Positions 53,645 to 62,001 of a stretch of DNA of 64,000 bases are shown piece by piece (positions within the stretch are counted from its first letter, which is position 1; every line of letters begins with the position of its first letter). The translations under genes were made by a program, and so were the position numbers. The stretch is from Cytophagaceae bacterium (GTDB taxonomy: Bacteria; Bacteroidota; Bacteroidia; Cytophagales; Spirosomataceae): NCBI GenBank assembly GCA_016722655.1, contig JADKIR010000004.1, forward strand, positions 558,001 through 622,000, in the 5' to 3' direction. Under the pieces are notes generated by a model, which saw only the letters and a program-made list of their open reading frames with translations, had not been told where the DNA came from and made no database searches.

Positions 53645-54892
53645 CTAGAACACCAGCACTTCCTTATCTCCAAAGTTCTCATATCCACTGGTAATCACTT
53701 TTTCTCCGGCTTTAAGGCCACTTAGTACTTCGAAATATTCAGGATTTTTTCTTCCAAGTGTGATACTTCTTTTAACGGCCTTTTTGCCCGAGGCCTCCAC
53801 TACATATACCCAGTTTCCACCGGTATCTGAAAAGAAACCACCTACAGGCAATAATACTGCTTTTTCAGCTTTTCCTAATTCCAGTCTCACTGGTGACGAT
53901 TGCCCGCGACGGATACCTTCAGGCGACTTGCTGCTAAAAATCAAATCAACTGCAAAACGACCATTTTTGACCTCAGGATAGACTTTCAGAATCTCAATTT
54001 CATGTGATTTGCCATTAAAATCAAAGGTTCCTTTCAATCCGGCAAATATTCTTGAAATATAATGCTCATCAATCTCAGCTCTCAGTTTAAAACCATCCAA
54101 ATCATCGATTTGACCAATATTTTGACCCTGATTTATGTTGGAGCCAACTTCCACATCAATCGATGACAACAGACCTGCAACCGGTGCTTTTACAACCAAA
54201 TTCTCCAGGGTTTGTCTCCACAAATCCACATTTTTCTGGGTTCTCTGAAGTGTACCTTCCAATTGTTTGATTTGCATCGCCGAGTTTTCTTCCTGGTATT
54301 TTTGCGATTCAATCTCAATTTCACGCTGCTTTACATACCGCTCATAGTCCCTTTTTGATTTCTGAAAATCAGCTTCCGAAACCACATTATCTTTGATCAG
54401 TTTCTTATTTCTTTCATACAAATCTTTGGCTTGATCCATCTGATAATCAAGCTCCGACAGATTTTTTCTTAGGGTAAATTTCTCCACCCTCAATCGCTGA
54501 CGGGTATTTTGGAGATCGTTTACCAGTCTGTTAGCTTCAGTTTCAGATTGTAAAAAATTCAATTTCAATGATTGATTTTCAAGTCTCAGGATTATGTCAC
54601 CCTTGTTTACTTTATTGCCACCTTCTACCAATTTCTCAGTTACATAGCCACCTACTATCGCATCTAGTCTGATGGTTTTCAGAGGCTGAACGGCTCCCTG
54701 AACGATGATAAATTCATCAAAATTGCCTTCTTTAACCTCACTAATAGTGATTTTTTCGGCATCGACATTGAGTTTTGATCTTTTGTCGGAAAAAATCAAA
54801 AGATATGCTATGAAAGCCACCAAACAGGTGCCAATGGCAACAAGTATTATCCTTTGTTTTGTCCAGAATTTTTTCGGTATTATTTTATCCAT
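53645..54892 (-). CDS. HlyD/MacA-type periplasmic adaptor protein
   Basis: From ATG 54892 the protein has 415 residues; a longer frame to 54964 would begin inside the promoter region. One membrane helix lies at about 15-35. A barrel-sandwich (lipoyl-like) half is at about 65-110 (GGYVTEKLVEGGNKVNKGD), a coiled-coil hairpin at about 110-215, the second lipoyl half VKAPVAGLLSSIDVEVGSN, and a beta-barrel and membrane-proximal domain end the protein. Adaptors of this kind link an inner-membrane permease to a TolC-type outlet. It is the only adaptor in the window and has the regulatory region 54925-55019 ahead of it. Confidence 0.9.
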   Translation of the reverse strand: MDKIIPKKFWTKQRIILVAIGTCLVAFIAYLLIFSDKRSKLNVDAEKITISEVKEGNFDEFIIVQGAVQPLKTIRLDAIVGGYVTEKLVEGGNKVNKGDIILRLENQSLKLNFLQSETEANRLVNDLQNTRQRLRVEKFTLRKNLSELDYQMDQAKDLYERNKKLIKDNVVSEADFQKSKRDYERYVKQREIEIESQKYQEENSAMQIKQLEGTLQRTQKNVDLWRQTLENLVVKAPVAGLLSSIDVEVGSNINQGQNIGQIDDLDGFKLRAEIDEHYISRIFAGLKGTFDFNGKSHEIEILKVYPEVKNGRFAVDLIFSSKSPEGIRRGQSSPVRLELGKAEKAVLLPVGGFFSDTGGNWVYVVEASGKKAVKRSITLGRKNPEYFEVLSGLKAGEKVITSGYENFGDKEVLVF

Positions 54893-54924
54893 CAGGTATT
54901 TATTTCTAATTCTTTTATATAAGA

Positions 54925-54941
54925 TTCCTATTTCGTGCCAA
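54925..54941 (-). promoter_or_regulatory. Sigma-54-type promoter (-24 TGGCAC) of the adaptor gene
   Basis: Minus-strand TGGCAC (54940-54935) is a perfect -24 box. The -12 region reads AGGA, with G at the expected place but A in place of the usual C. The same arrangement, including a shared TTTATTTTACTTAT tract next to it, occurs at 60846-60862. Confidence 0.6.
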
Positions 54942-54993
54942 GAATTTATTTTACTTATAATCAAATACTTACAATATTATATATTTTTAATTT

Positions 54994-55019
54994 TGTCCGA
55001 TTTTGGACGTTCGCTGTCC
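54994..55019. promoter_or_regulatory. Activator site: TGTCC-N6-GGACG plus a half-site
   Basis: The inverted repeat TGTCC-GATTTT-GGACG lies at 54994-55009, and a TGTCC half-site at 55015-55019. Its near edge is 54 bp from the -24 box at 54940. The site at 60915-60930 is the same palindrome at the same distance from its promoter. Confidence 0.65.
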
Positions 55020-55191
55020 GATTTAAATTTCCAGAATTATTTCCGGATTTTGCTCTTTTATTTTTCAAAAAAAAATTCAAATATTTTTCAGTTTGAAATT
55101 TTTAAACAGTTTCAGGAATTTTCTTAAAAAGAATTTTTAATTTAAATGAAAATTTTCATGCTATTTTTTGAATTACTAAACCACTCATTTT

Positions 55192-55368
55192 ATGGCAAAT
55201 ACATACAAAAGGATCCTGCTGCATTTGGTTTTTGCGGTTAAAAATCGGGAAGCTGTTCTGGTTAAAAGTTGGCGACCGAAATTATTCGAATATATTCATG
55301 GTATTGTCAATCAACTGGTATTTCTTATTATTTTACTTGAAAGAAGATACCTCCCAACGACCCTGTAG
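55192..55368 (+). pseudogene. IS200-type transposase remnant
   Basis: The frame reads MANTYKRILLHLVFAVKNRE and then 38 more codons before TAG. This matches the first third of IS200/IS605-type Y1 transposases, which have about 150 residues. The HUH and tyrosine motifs are missing, so it is dead. The frame ends inside the hairpin CGACCC-TGTAG-GGGTCG (55358-55374), which looks like a REP or IS end. The remnant lies just downstream of the split sensor kinase, on the opposite strand. Confidence 0.7.
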
Positions 55369-55390
55369 GGGTCGCAGTATATCTCACCAC

Positions 55391-56713
55391 TTATCCAAAC
55401 TGCAAGATGAACACAGACCCATGTGGCAGATTTTCAGCATAGTTGATTTTTGCGTCATTAAGAGATAGAATCTGTCGCGATAGGCTAAGCCCAATACCTG
55501 AACCCGTTTTTTTTGTAGTATAAAATGGAATAAAAATCTTTTCCTGCTCTTCCTTCGAAATTCCCGGGCCGTTGTCCGATATTTCAATAGTTTTTAAACC
55601 ATTCTTTATTATAGCTTTTACAGTTATTTCGGGTGAAGAATTTCCAAAATCAACCTCCATTCCGTTTTTAACGATATTTATCAGAACCTGTTCTATCTGA
55701 TCCGGATCAACTAAAAGTTCAAAATTAGTTTGAATATCAAAATTTTAACCAATAGATTTCTCGACAGCACTTTGTACAAAAACTGCTTCAATATTTCGGA
55801 ATAAATCCTGAACTTCTACCACACTTTTGTTTGGCAGAGGGATGGTCGTAAATTCCCTATATGCATTCACAAAGTTCATAATACCCTTCCCCCTCCTCTG
55901 AATGGTTTTCAGGGCCTCTTTCAGGTCTTGAATTGACTCTTCGTTGGACTCAGAAGTCTTCAAATCATAATCCACAATGTCGCTCATAGTTTCTGAAAGT
56001 GAAACTATCGGCGTAACGGAGTTCATGATTTCATGACGGAGCACTTTGGTAAGATTCTGCCAGGCCTCCAACTCTTTGATCTGCAATTCTGACCGGATAT
56101 TATGGATGGCCACCAGCCTGATTTTTCTCCCCCGCATCTGGATATCAGTGGCAGTAAAAGAAAGATCATTTTCCGAAAAGGTCAATAATTTACTCTCGGA
56201 AGATTTAAGTGTGGTTATACATACAAAAGCCTCAGGATTAACTTGTTCAATGTCATTTAAATGTTTCAGCCTGTACACCTTCAGGAGTTTAGCTGCCGCC
56301 TGATTGTGAATTTCAATCTTGCCCTCGGTATCAAATGAAAGTATGCCTACGTTGATTTGCTGCACAATGGCATTGATAAAATGCAGACTGGCTTCCCGCT
56401 CAGCACGCACCTGATTGAAGCTGCCAATTACTGCATTGAGGTCGGTATTAAGGTCTTTGAAACTCTCTCCAAGGGTGTTATCAGCTTTAAAAGTGATTGC
56501 AAAATCCTGATATTGAATGGCTTCAAAAAGTCGTTTCATTTTTCGGTTGAGGGAAGTAACATATTTGAATAATTGCACACCAGCAATCAATATAGCTACT
56601 AATACCAAAAATGCAAAAAGAAACAGATTTTTAAGATACAGAAAAGCAAAAGCCAAACACAGCAATATGATAATTGCTACCCTGACCACTATGCCTAAAC
56701 TGAACTTTTTCAT
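55391..56713 (-). pseudogene. NtrY-type sensor histidine kinase interrupted by an in-frame stop
   Basis: Two open segments, 55745-56713 and 55391-55660, are in the same frame and join through 55661-55744. That bridge still reads well (LVDPDQIEQVLINIVKNGME, the N box) and is broken only by TAA at 55745-55747. The N-terminal part has two membrane helices (about 10-47), a PAS-like region near 120-200 and the H box RHEIMN with H227. The C-terminal part has the G1 box DNGPGI, the F box IFIPFYTTKK and G2 GSGIGLSL. A single nonsense change would explain it, so the kinase is probably inactive unless the stop is read through. Confidence 0.8.
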
Positions 56714-56719
56714 AAACTA

Positions 56720-57130
56720 TTAAGAATTAAAAAGTTCAATTCGAAATTGGTTTGTATCAATCACTTTAACTTTTGGAAACTCTATACTTTTCAAGATATT
56801 GAAATCTGAATCATGTGTGAGAAGAAAATCAGCATTGGCTGCAATAGCACAATCAACAAACTTATTGTCGTCCGGATCTTTCAATAAATTAAATCTAAAA
56901 AATGAGTTTATAAAAATAACGTTCGGCAAACTTAGGATTAGAGCCATTGCAGTTTCACCTGCTTCATAACCCATTTTTTGTTCAATAATCTCAGCGTATT
57001 CATCCAGAATTTCGGTTGTTACACAGAGAAAGAAATTTTCATTCAAAATAGCCTCAAATAACCAGTGATATTTTGATTTACTGGAAATTGAGACTAAGAA
57101 AACATTGGTATCAATTACAACTTTTTTCAA
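56720..57130 (-). CDS. PIN domain toxin (COG1569 type), second module
   Basis: The 136-residue protein has the PIN acids in VVIDTNVFLVS, TTEILDEYAEIIEQ, DPDDNKFVDCA and LTHDSDF. It is the second PIN toxin in the window but is clearly a distant relative of the one at 36617. It follows its antitoxin with one base between, and its stop is six bases before the sensor kinase start. It therefore sits inside the two-component operon, in the same direction. Confidence 0.88.
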   Translation of the reverse strand: MKKVVIDTNVFLVSISSKSKYHWLFEAILNENFFLCVTTEILDEYAEIIEQKMGYEAGETAMALILSLPNVIFINSFFRFNLLKDPDDNKFVDCAIAANADFLLTHDSDFNILKSIEFPKVKVIDTNQFRIELFNS

Positions 57131-57131
57131 A

Positions 57132-57359
57132 TTATGAATGGATTTTTCTTAGTTTTTGTGCCAAAAGTGCATCCATATCGGCATCGCTCAATTGCTCCTC
57201 ATCCCATTTTTTATCTGCAATAGTAATTAATTTTTCAGCAAAAAATTTCACAATAATCCGCTTCAAATCCATCAATTCATTTTCCTGAAGATTATGAGAA
57301 AAGACCTTCAGCAATTCTAATTGAGCGTTATTAAATGGTTGTTTTATTAAGCTTTGCAT
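57132..57359 (-). CDS. Antitoxin of the second PIN module
   Basis: The 75-residue acidic helical protein (NNAQLELLKVFSHNLQENEL, then KKWDEEQLSDADMDALLAQK) resembles antitoxins that pair with COG1569 PIN toxins in Bacteroidota. The gene has its own -7 box at 57375-57382, so the module can be transcribed apart from the two-component operon. Confidence 0.78.
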   Translation of the reverse strand: MQSLIKQPFNNAQLELLKVFSHNLQENELMDLKRIIVKFFAEKLITIADKKWDEEQLSDADMDALLAQKLRKIHS

Positions 57360-57374
57360 AAAATTCTTTTTTTA

Positions 57375-57382
57375 CAAATATA
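57375..57382 (-). promoter_or_regulatory. -7 box (TATATTTG) of the second PIN module
   Basis: Minus-strand TATATTTG fits TAnnTTTG and is 15 bases before the antitoxin ATG. The same octamer precedes the other PIN module (36369-36376). Confidence 0.45.
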
Positions 57383-57417
57383 ACGAAAATGTAAAGAGAA
57401 AATCCAAATCACTATTT

Positions 57418-58743
57418 CTACAAATTAAATTTCTCTATCCTTCTGTATAGTGCCTGCCGGCTGATTCCCATCTCTTTTGAGGCCTCAGTGATATTGCCGT
57501 TGTATTTTTTCAAAGTCTTAATAATCAACTGCTTTTCCAGGTTTTCGATATGAAAACTCTCTACCACAATGGCATTAGAAGCGTTACCTTTTCTGATTAC
57601 AAAGTCTTCTTCTACAAGCATTTGACTCTGGGTTACTATCACCGCACGCTCAATCACATGCTGCAGTTCGCGTACGTTCCCCGGCCAGGAATATGCCAGA
57701 AGTTTTTTCTGAAGAGCTGCACTGATGCCCTTAAGTTTACGGTTGTATTTTTTATTGTAAATAGCCAGAAAATGCCCGGCCAAAAGCAAAATATCCTGTC
57801 CACGGTCTCTTAAAGGTGGCAGGTAGATTTCTATAGTATTGATTCTAAAAAGCAAATCCTGTCTGAAAGTCTTCTGTTCCACCCGCTCATAAATAGCTTC
57901 ATTGGTGGCACTGATAATCCTCGAATCGAAAGCTATAGCAGCATTTGAGCCAACTTTCGTGATTTTTTTGTTCTGAAGGGCAAAAAGCAATTTGCTTTGC
58001 AGGGTCAGAGGTATATTCCCGATTTCATCCAAAAAAATCGTGCCTTTATCGGCCTCTTGAAAACGACCTGTGCGTTCTTCCCGGGCATCGGTAAAAGCTC
58101 CTTTTACATGACCAAACAGCTCACTTTCAAACAGATTTTCGCTCACTGACCCAAGGTCGGCATGTACAAATTTCCGTTCTTTTCTTTTGGATTGCTGGTG
58201 AATCTCACGGGCTACCATATCTTTTCCTGTCCCGTTTTCACCCAAAATCAAAATATTGGCATCGGTAGCAGCTACCTGCCTGATCAGTTCAGCGATTTTG
58301 AGCATTTCTTCTGATTCCCCGATTATTGAATAAGCCTGTTCCGAATCATGGATGATGGGTTCAGATTTATTAAAAACGCCTCGCAGTGTCTCAAGGAGTT
58401 TATCATTGACCCAGGGTTTCAAAATAAAGTCTGCAGCCCCATTTTTTATGGCTCTAACAGCCATTTCAATGTCACCAAAAGCGGTGAAAAGGACCACTTT
58501 CTGCTTTTTGTTTTTATCCAGAATAAAGTCCAGCCAGAAGAAACCCTCGTTTCCGGTGTTTACATCACGGCTAAAATTCATATCCAACAAAATGACATCA
58601 AATTGATAATTATTCAGCAAAAACGGGATTTTCTCAGGATTTTTTTCTATTTCAACTTTCAGAAAATGTCGCTTCAACAACAGCTTTGCAGCGTTGAGGA
58701 TATCTACGTCATCATCTATTATCAGAATACTTTTATCGTTCAT
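57418..58743 (-). CDS. NtrC-type sigma-54-dependent response regulator
   Basis: From ATG 58743 the protein has 441 residues; the longer frame to 58803 reaches into the TolC gene stop. The receiver domain shows DDD at 10-12, the phosphorylation site D54 (LLDMN) and K109 (LKP). The AAA+ domain has Walker A GENGTGKD (168-175) and the sigma-54 contact loop GAFTDA (215-220, GAFTGA in most proteins). The C-terminal Fis-type helix-turn-helix is NITEASKEMGISRQALYRRI. It should activate the two TGGCAC promoters of this locus. Its cognate kinase follows the PIN module and is split. Confidence 0.93.
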   Translation of the reverse strand: MNDKSILIIDDDVDILNAAKLLLKRHFLKVEIEKNPEKIPFLLNNYQFDVILLDMNFSRDVNTGNEGFFWLDFILDKNKKQKVVLFTAFGDIEMAVRAIKNGAADFILKPWVNDKLLETLRGVFNKSEPIIHDSEQAYSIIGESEEMLKIAELIRQVAATDANILILGENGTGKDMVAREIHQQSKRKERKFVHADLGSVSENLFESELFGHVKGAFTDAREERTGRFQEADKGTIFLDEIGNIPLTLQSKLLFALQNKKITKVGSNAAIAFDSRIISATNEAIYERVEQKTFRQDLLFRINTIEIYLPPLRDRGQDILLLAGHFLAIYNKKYNRKLKGISAALQKKLLAYSWPGNVRELQHVIERAVIVTQSQMLVEEDFVIRKGNASNAIVVESFHIENLEKQLIIKTLKKYNGNITEASKEMGISRQALYRRIEKFNL

Positions 58744-58799
58744 CTGTGTTGAAAAAATCGTTTCGGTCGAAGAAAACTCTGATTCATTGTTTTCTGATA

Positions 58800-60095
58800 T
58801 CAAAGAAAATCAAATTCACCAGTATAGTAAAAGGATAAGAGCTTTTTCTGTAAAATTAACATGTATTTACTTTGAATTTGAGTAGCCTGAGCACTTTCCA
58901 AACTCGCCTGTGCCACCTGAAACTCCAGAGGATTAATGGTGCCGGCCTCAATGCGGAGCTCGACCAAATGCAGATTTTCTTTTGAAATTTCCACTTGTCT
59001 GCCCGCATTTTCCAGTCTCTCCTGAAATACACTGAGCATCAATTTTGCCGTTTCGAGTTCCTGATTGAGTAAGTTTTTATTCTGGCTTACGGTATTCTCC
59101 AAAATCCTTTTCTGAACCTTTAATTGTTGCGTGCGGGGTTTTATTAAAATTCCGGAAAATATCGGAATATTAACTCCCAGCGATACTGATCCGTTTCGGG
59201 TATCATTGATTTGCTGAATAAATGTCCGCTCGGGGTTGGACGAAGCATAAAAAGTCCCATAGTTGCCATATAGATTTATTTCTGGCATCTTCTCGGCATT
59301 GTTAGCTTTAATTTGCCTGTCAATACTTTTGGATTGAATATCAAGACTTTTGTATTCAGGAAGAAACAAACTTGGGTCTTTTTCTACCGGAATAATTCCA
59401 AAACTAAGGCTTTCTGATAAGTCAAGACTTTCAAAATCAATATTATCGGCGGGTTTCAAGTTCATCAACTGAAACAAGGCCAATCTGGCTACCTGAAGGC
59501 TGGTTTTGGCTTCAATAAGGCCTCCTTCGTTCATCGCTACCTGATTGGCAAATTGCACCTGCTCGAGTTTTCCGGTGATGCCGGCCTGCAACTGTTTCTC
59601 TTGACGATTGTATTGGGTTCTGGAATTCTGAAGCTGTTTTTCTGCGACCTGGACCATCTCCTTTGTTGCCAACACTTCCAGGTAAGCTTTTAGAATATTC
59701 AGTGTAAGACGATTTTTTTCAGTATCAATATTGAGTTTTTCTGCTTCTTCCAAAAACTTTGAACTTTCGACCAAAAACTGACGCTGAAAGCCCTTAAAAA
59801 CAGGGACAGAAACCTGCAGACCGCTATAGGTAGAGTTGTACATCTGGTTGATGTAATCGTTGGAAAAGCGGTCGATAGAACGGCCAAAGTTCATACCTTG
59901 CGAAACAGAAAACTGGGTCTGGGGCAATCGTCTGGCTTTGGCCTGATCTACATTGGTAGCCGCCACTTCGGCAGTCAGAAAGGTCTTTTGATAGGCCGGA
60001 TTGTTTGCCGTGGCTACTTCAATACACTTTTTGAGGGTGTAGTTTTGAGCCACAGCACAATTCGACAAAAATAAAATTATAAATAGCTTTTTCAT
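58800..60095 (-). CDS. TolC-type outer membrane efflux protein
   Basis: The 431-residue protein has a signal peptide (about 1-16) and the repeated alpha-hairpin structure of outer membrane efflux proteins, visible as two similar halves, for example QLQNSRTQYNRQEKQLQAG in the first and LHLVELRIEAGTINPLEFQV in the second. It would form the trimeric exit duct for the ABC exporter. It is the second gene of the unit led by the ATPase at 60157. The regulator gene follows after 56 bases. Confidence 0.9.
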   Translation of the reverse strand: MKKLFIILFLSNCAVAQNYTLKKCIEVATANNPAYQKTFLTAEVAATNVDQAKARRLPQTQFSVSQGMNFGRSIDRFSNDYINQMYNSTYSGLQVSVPVFKGFQRQFLVESSKFLEEAEKLNIDTEKNRLTLNILKAYLEVLATKEMVQVAEKQLQNSRTQYNRQEKQLQAGITGKLEQVQFANQVAMNEGGLIEAKTSLQVARLALFQLMNLKPADNIDFESLDLSESLSFGIIPVEKDPSLFLPEYKSLDIQSKSIDRQIKANNAEKMPEINLYGNYGTFYASSNPERTFIQQINDTRNGSVSLGVNIPIFSGILIKPRTQQLKVQKRILENTVSQNKNLLNQELETAKLMLSVFQERLENAGRQVEISKENLHLVELRIEAGTINPLEFQVAQASLESAQATQIQSKYMLILQKKLLSFYYTGEFDFL

Positions 60096-60101
60096 TTTTA
60101 T

Positions 60102-60141
60102 ACCTTACCCCAACCTCTCTCCATAGGAGAGGAAATTAAGG
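60102..60141. repeat. Dispersed intergenic repeat, copy 2
   Basis: ACCTTACCCCAACCTCTCTC is followed by CATAGGAGAGGAAATTAAGG, with the hairpin CCTCTC/GAGAGG. It resembles the copy at 28347-28383 and fills the gap between the ATPase and TolC genes. Confidence 0.45.
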
Positions 60142-60156
60142 AATTTAATTTTTTAT

Positions 60157-60819
60157 TTAATCCATCCACCCGTCTTTGAGTGTAATAATTCTGTTTCCAT
60201 AAGCAGCATTAGTGGCCGAGTGAGTCACCTGTACTATTGTGACACCATCTTTTTCATTTAATTCCTTAAAAATCTGCATGATGTATTCGGCCTGGTCTGA
60301 ATGCAGGTTTCCGGTGGGCTCATCTGCCAGAATTATTTTGGGCTCAGCTGCCAGAGCACGGGCAATACCTACCAACTGCTGTTGTCCACCTGAGAGCTGA
60401 CTCGGGAAAAGGTCCTTTTTTGCTACAATCTGAAAACGGTCCAGAAGCTCTGCCACTTTGCTTTTTCGCTCAGAAGAAGGCATATTTTTATATAAAAGCG
60501 GCGTTTCGATATTTTCATAAACTGTGAGCTCATCAATCAAATGATAAGCCTGAAAAACAAAACCTATGGTGTTTCGGTGTATTTCTGTTCTTTTTTTCTC
60601 CGAAATCGAAGACACATTTTCTCCCAAAAGTTTATAGGTACCTTCAGAAGCCTCTTCCAACAGTCCGAGAATATGCAAAAGCGTTGACTTACCCGAACCC
60701 GAAGGCCCCATGATTGAGACAAATTCTCCTTCAGCAATTTTAAGGTTAATATTTCTCAGGACATAAACTTTGCCCGAGCCAGCTTTATAAAATTTACTTA
60801 AGTTTTGTACTTCCAGCAT
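60157..60819 (-). CDS. LolD/MacB-type ABC transporter ATPase (first copy)
   Basis: The 220-residue ATPase has Walker A GPSGSGKST (38-46), Q-loop Q90, Walker B IILADEPTG and the switch H at about 200. The signature is LSGGQQQLVGIARA, with Leu149 and Gly151 where the second copy has Arg and Ala, and the D-loop region reads NLHS rather than NLDS. These changes may affect ATP hydrolysis. It is the first gene of the unit ATPase-TolC-regulator, with the sigma-54-type promoter 60846-60862 just ahead. Confidence 0.92.
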   Translation of the reverse strand: MLEVQNLSKFYKAGSGKVYVLRNINLKIAEGEFVSIMGPSGSGKSTLLHILGLLEEASEGTYKLLGENVSSISEKKRTEIHRNTIGFVFQAYHLIDELTVYENIETPLLYKNMPSSERKSKVAELLDRFQIVAKKDLFPSQLSGGQQQLVGIARALAAEPKIILADEPTGNLHSDQAEYIMQIFKELNEKDGVTIVQVTHSATNAAYGNRIITLKDGWMD

Positions 60820-60845
60820 TTGATTAAGATGAATAATTTATTTTA

Positions 60846-60862
60846 GTCCAATTCTGTGCCAT
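60846..60862 (-). promoter_or_regulatory. Sigma-54-type promoter (-24 TGGCAC) of the ATPase-TolC-regulator unit
   Basis: Minus-strand TGGCAC (60861-60856) is a perfect -24 box, and the -12 region reads TGGA. Transcription would start near 60837, 18 bases before the ATG. The twin promoter is at 54925-54941. Confidence 0.6.
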
Positions 60863-60914
60863 AAGTTTATTTTACTTATTTTCAATATTTTATAAATTTT
60901 TATCAAACTTTTTC

Positions 60915-60950
60915 TGTCCAAAATCGGACAAATAAGTACGAAGATGGACA
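60915..60950. promoter_or_regulatory. Activator site: TGTCC-N6-GGACA plus a half-site
   Basis: The perfect inverted repeat TGTCC-AAAATC-GGACA lies at 60915-60930, and a GGACA half-site at 60946-60950. The near edge is 54 bp from the -24 box at 60861, as in the adaptor promoter. Confidence 0.7.
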
Positions 60951-61046
60951 GGCAAATATTTTTTAATTTTCTCTGGAAATTTTTAGAAATGACCTTTTTT
61001 CATACATTTAGGTGTAAATAATTCAACCCTTAAAAATTATAACCCT

Positions 61047-61826
61047 ATGAAGGCTGTTCTTCTTACGTTTGGAGTGATGTTCATATCAATTTCATCTTTT
61101 TCACAAAAGAACAAAGAAATCAAACTTTTCAATGGTAAAAACCTGGAAGGATGGACACCCAAGATATATCACCATGAAACTGGGGATAATTATGCCAATA
61201 CGTTCCGGGTTGAGGATGGAATCATAAAAATAAGATATGATGGTTATAAAAAATTCAATGACCGGTTTGGCCATCTTTTTTACAAAAATCCGTATTCACA
61301 TTACCGGCTGAAATTTGAATATCGCTTTACAGGAATTTGGCGGGAAGATGCCCCAATTTATACCCGGTTGAATTCCGGCGTCATGTTTCATTCACAAGAT
61401 CCCAAAAGTATCCTGAAAGAGCAGGACTGGCCGATCTCGGTAGAAATGCAGCTTTTGGCAGAAGAAAAACCAGGAGAGCCAAGGCCTACCGGAAACATGT
61501 GTTCGCCGGGCACTGATGTGGTTTTTGAAGGCAAAAAAGATCCGAGACATTGCATCAATTCCAGCTCGAAAACCTACAAAGCAGGGGAATGGATAAAAGC
61601 CGAATTGGTAGTTTATGGAGACTCGCTGATACAGCATATTATTGAAGGTCAGGTGGTTTTGGAATATACTAAGCCCACAATGGGTGGTGGGGTTGCCAAC
61701 AATTATGATCCAAAACTTTGGCAGGAAGGCAAGCCACTCAAAGAAGGTTACATTGCCTTGCAGTCTGAAGGTCAGGAAATTGATTTCAGGAATATTACTT
61801 TGATAGATTTATCGAAGAAAAAATAA
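61047..61826 (+). CDS. Secreted DUF1080 (3-keto-disaccharide hydrolase-like) protein
   Basis: The 259-residue protein has a signal peptide (about 1-19) and the DUF1080 fold. It opens IKLFNGKNLEGWTPKIYHHE, has YRLKFEYRFTGIW and LNSGVMFHSQDP in the middle, and ends EGYIALQSEGQEIDFRNITL. The domain is a concanavalin-like jelly roll; some members hydrolyse 3-keto-glycosides. It diverges from the exporter unit and lies before the TonB-dependent receptor gene, so a role in glycan use is likely. Confidence 0.85.
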   Translation: MKAVLLTFGVMFISISSFSQKNKEIKLFNGKNLEGWTPKIYHHETGDNYANTFRVEDGIIKIRYDGYKKFNDRFGHLFYKNPYSHYRLKFEYRFTGIWREDAPIYTRLNSGVMFHSQDPKSILKEQDWPISVEMQLLAEEKPGEPRPTGNMCSPGTDVVFEGKKDPRHCINSSSKTYKAGEWIKAELVVYGDSLIQHIIEGQVVLEYTKPTMGGGVANNYDPKLWQEGKPLKEGYIALQSEGQEIDFRNITLIDLSKKK

Positions 61827-62001
61827 TGCAAATATTATTCTGATCTACCATTTGAATATTCAAAAATCGGAAAAGTTCTACTTTCAAATTTTATAGAACC
61901 CTGATTTTAAATAATTCCCGGATATTTTAAATAAGAAAATAACCAATCAGTAAAAATCTCCGTAATATAGATATGGTGAAAATACAATTACCAATTTTTC
62001 A

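Noticed and set aside
55391..55660. A separate small ATPase-like gene
   Set aside because: It is in the same frame as the kinase N-terminal half and continues it through the intact N box. It is the end of one broken gene.
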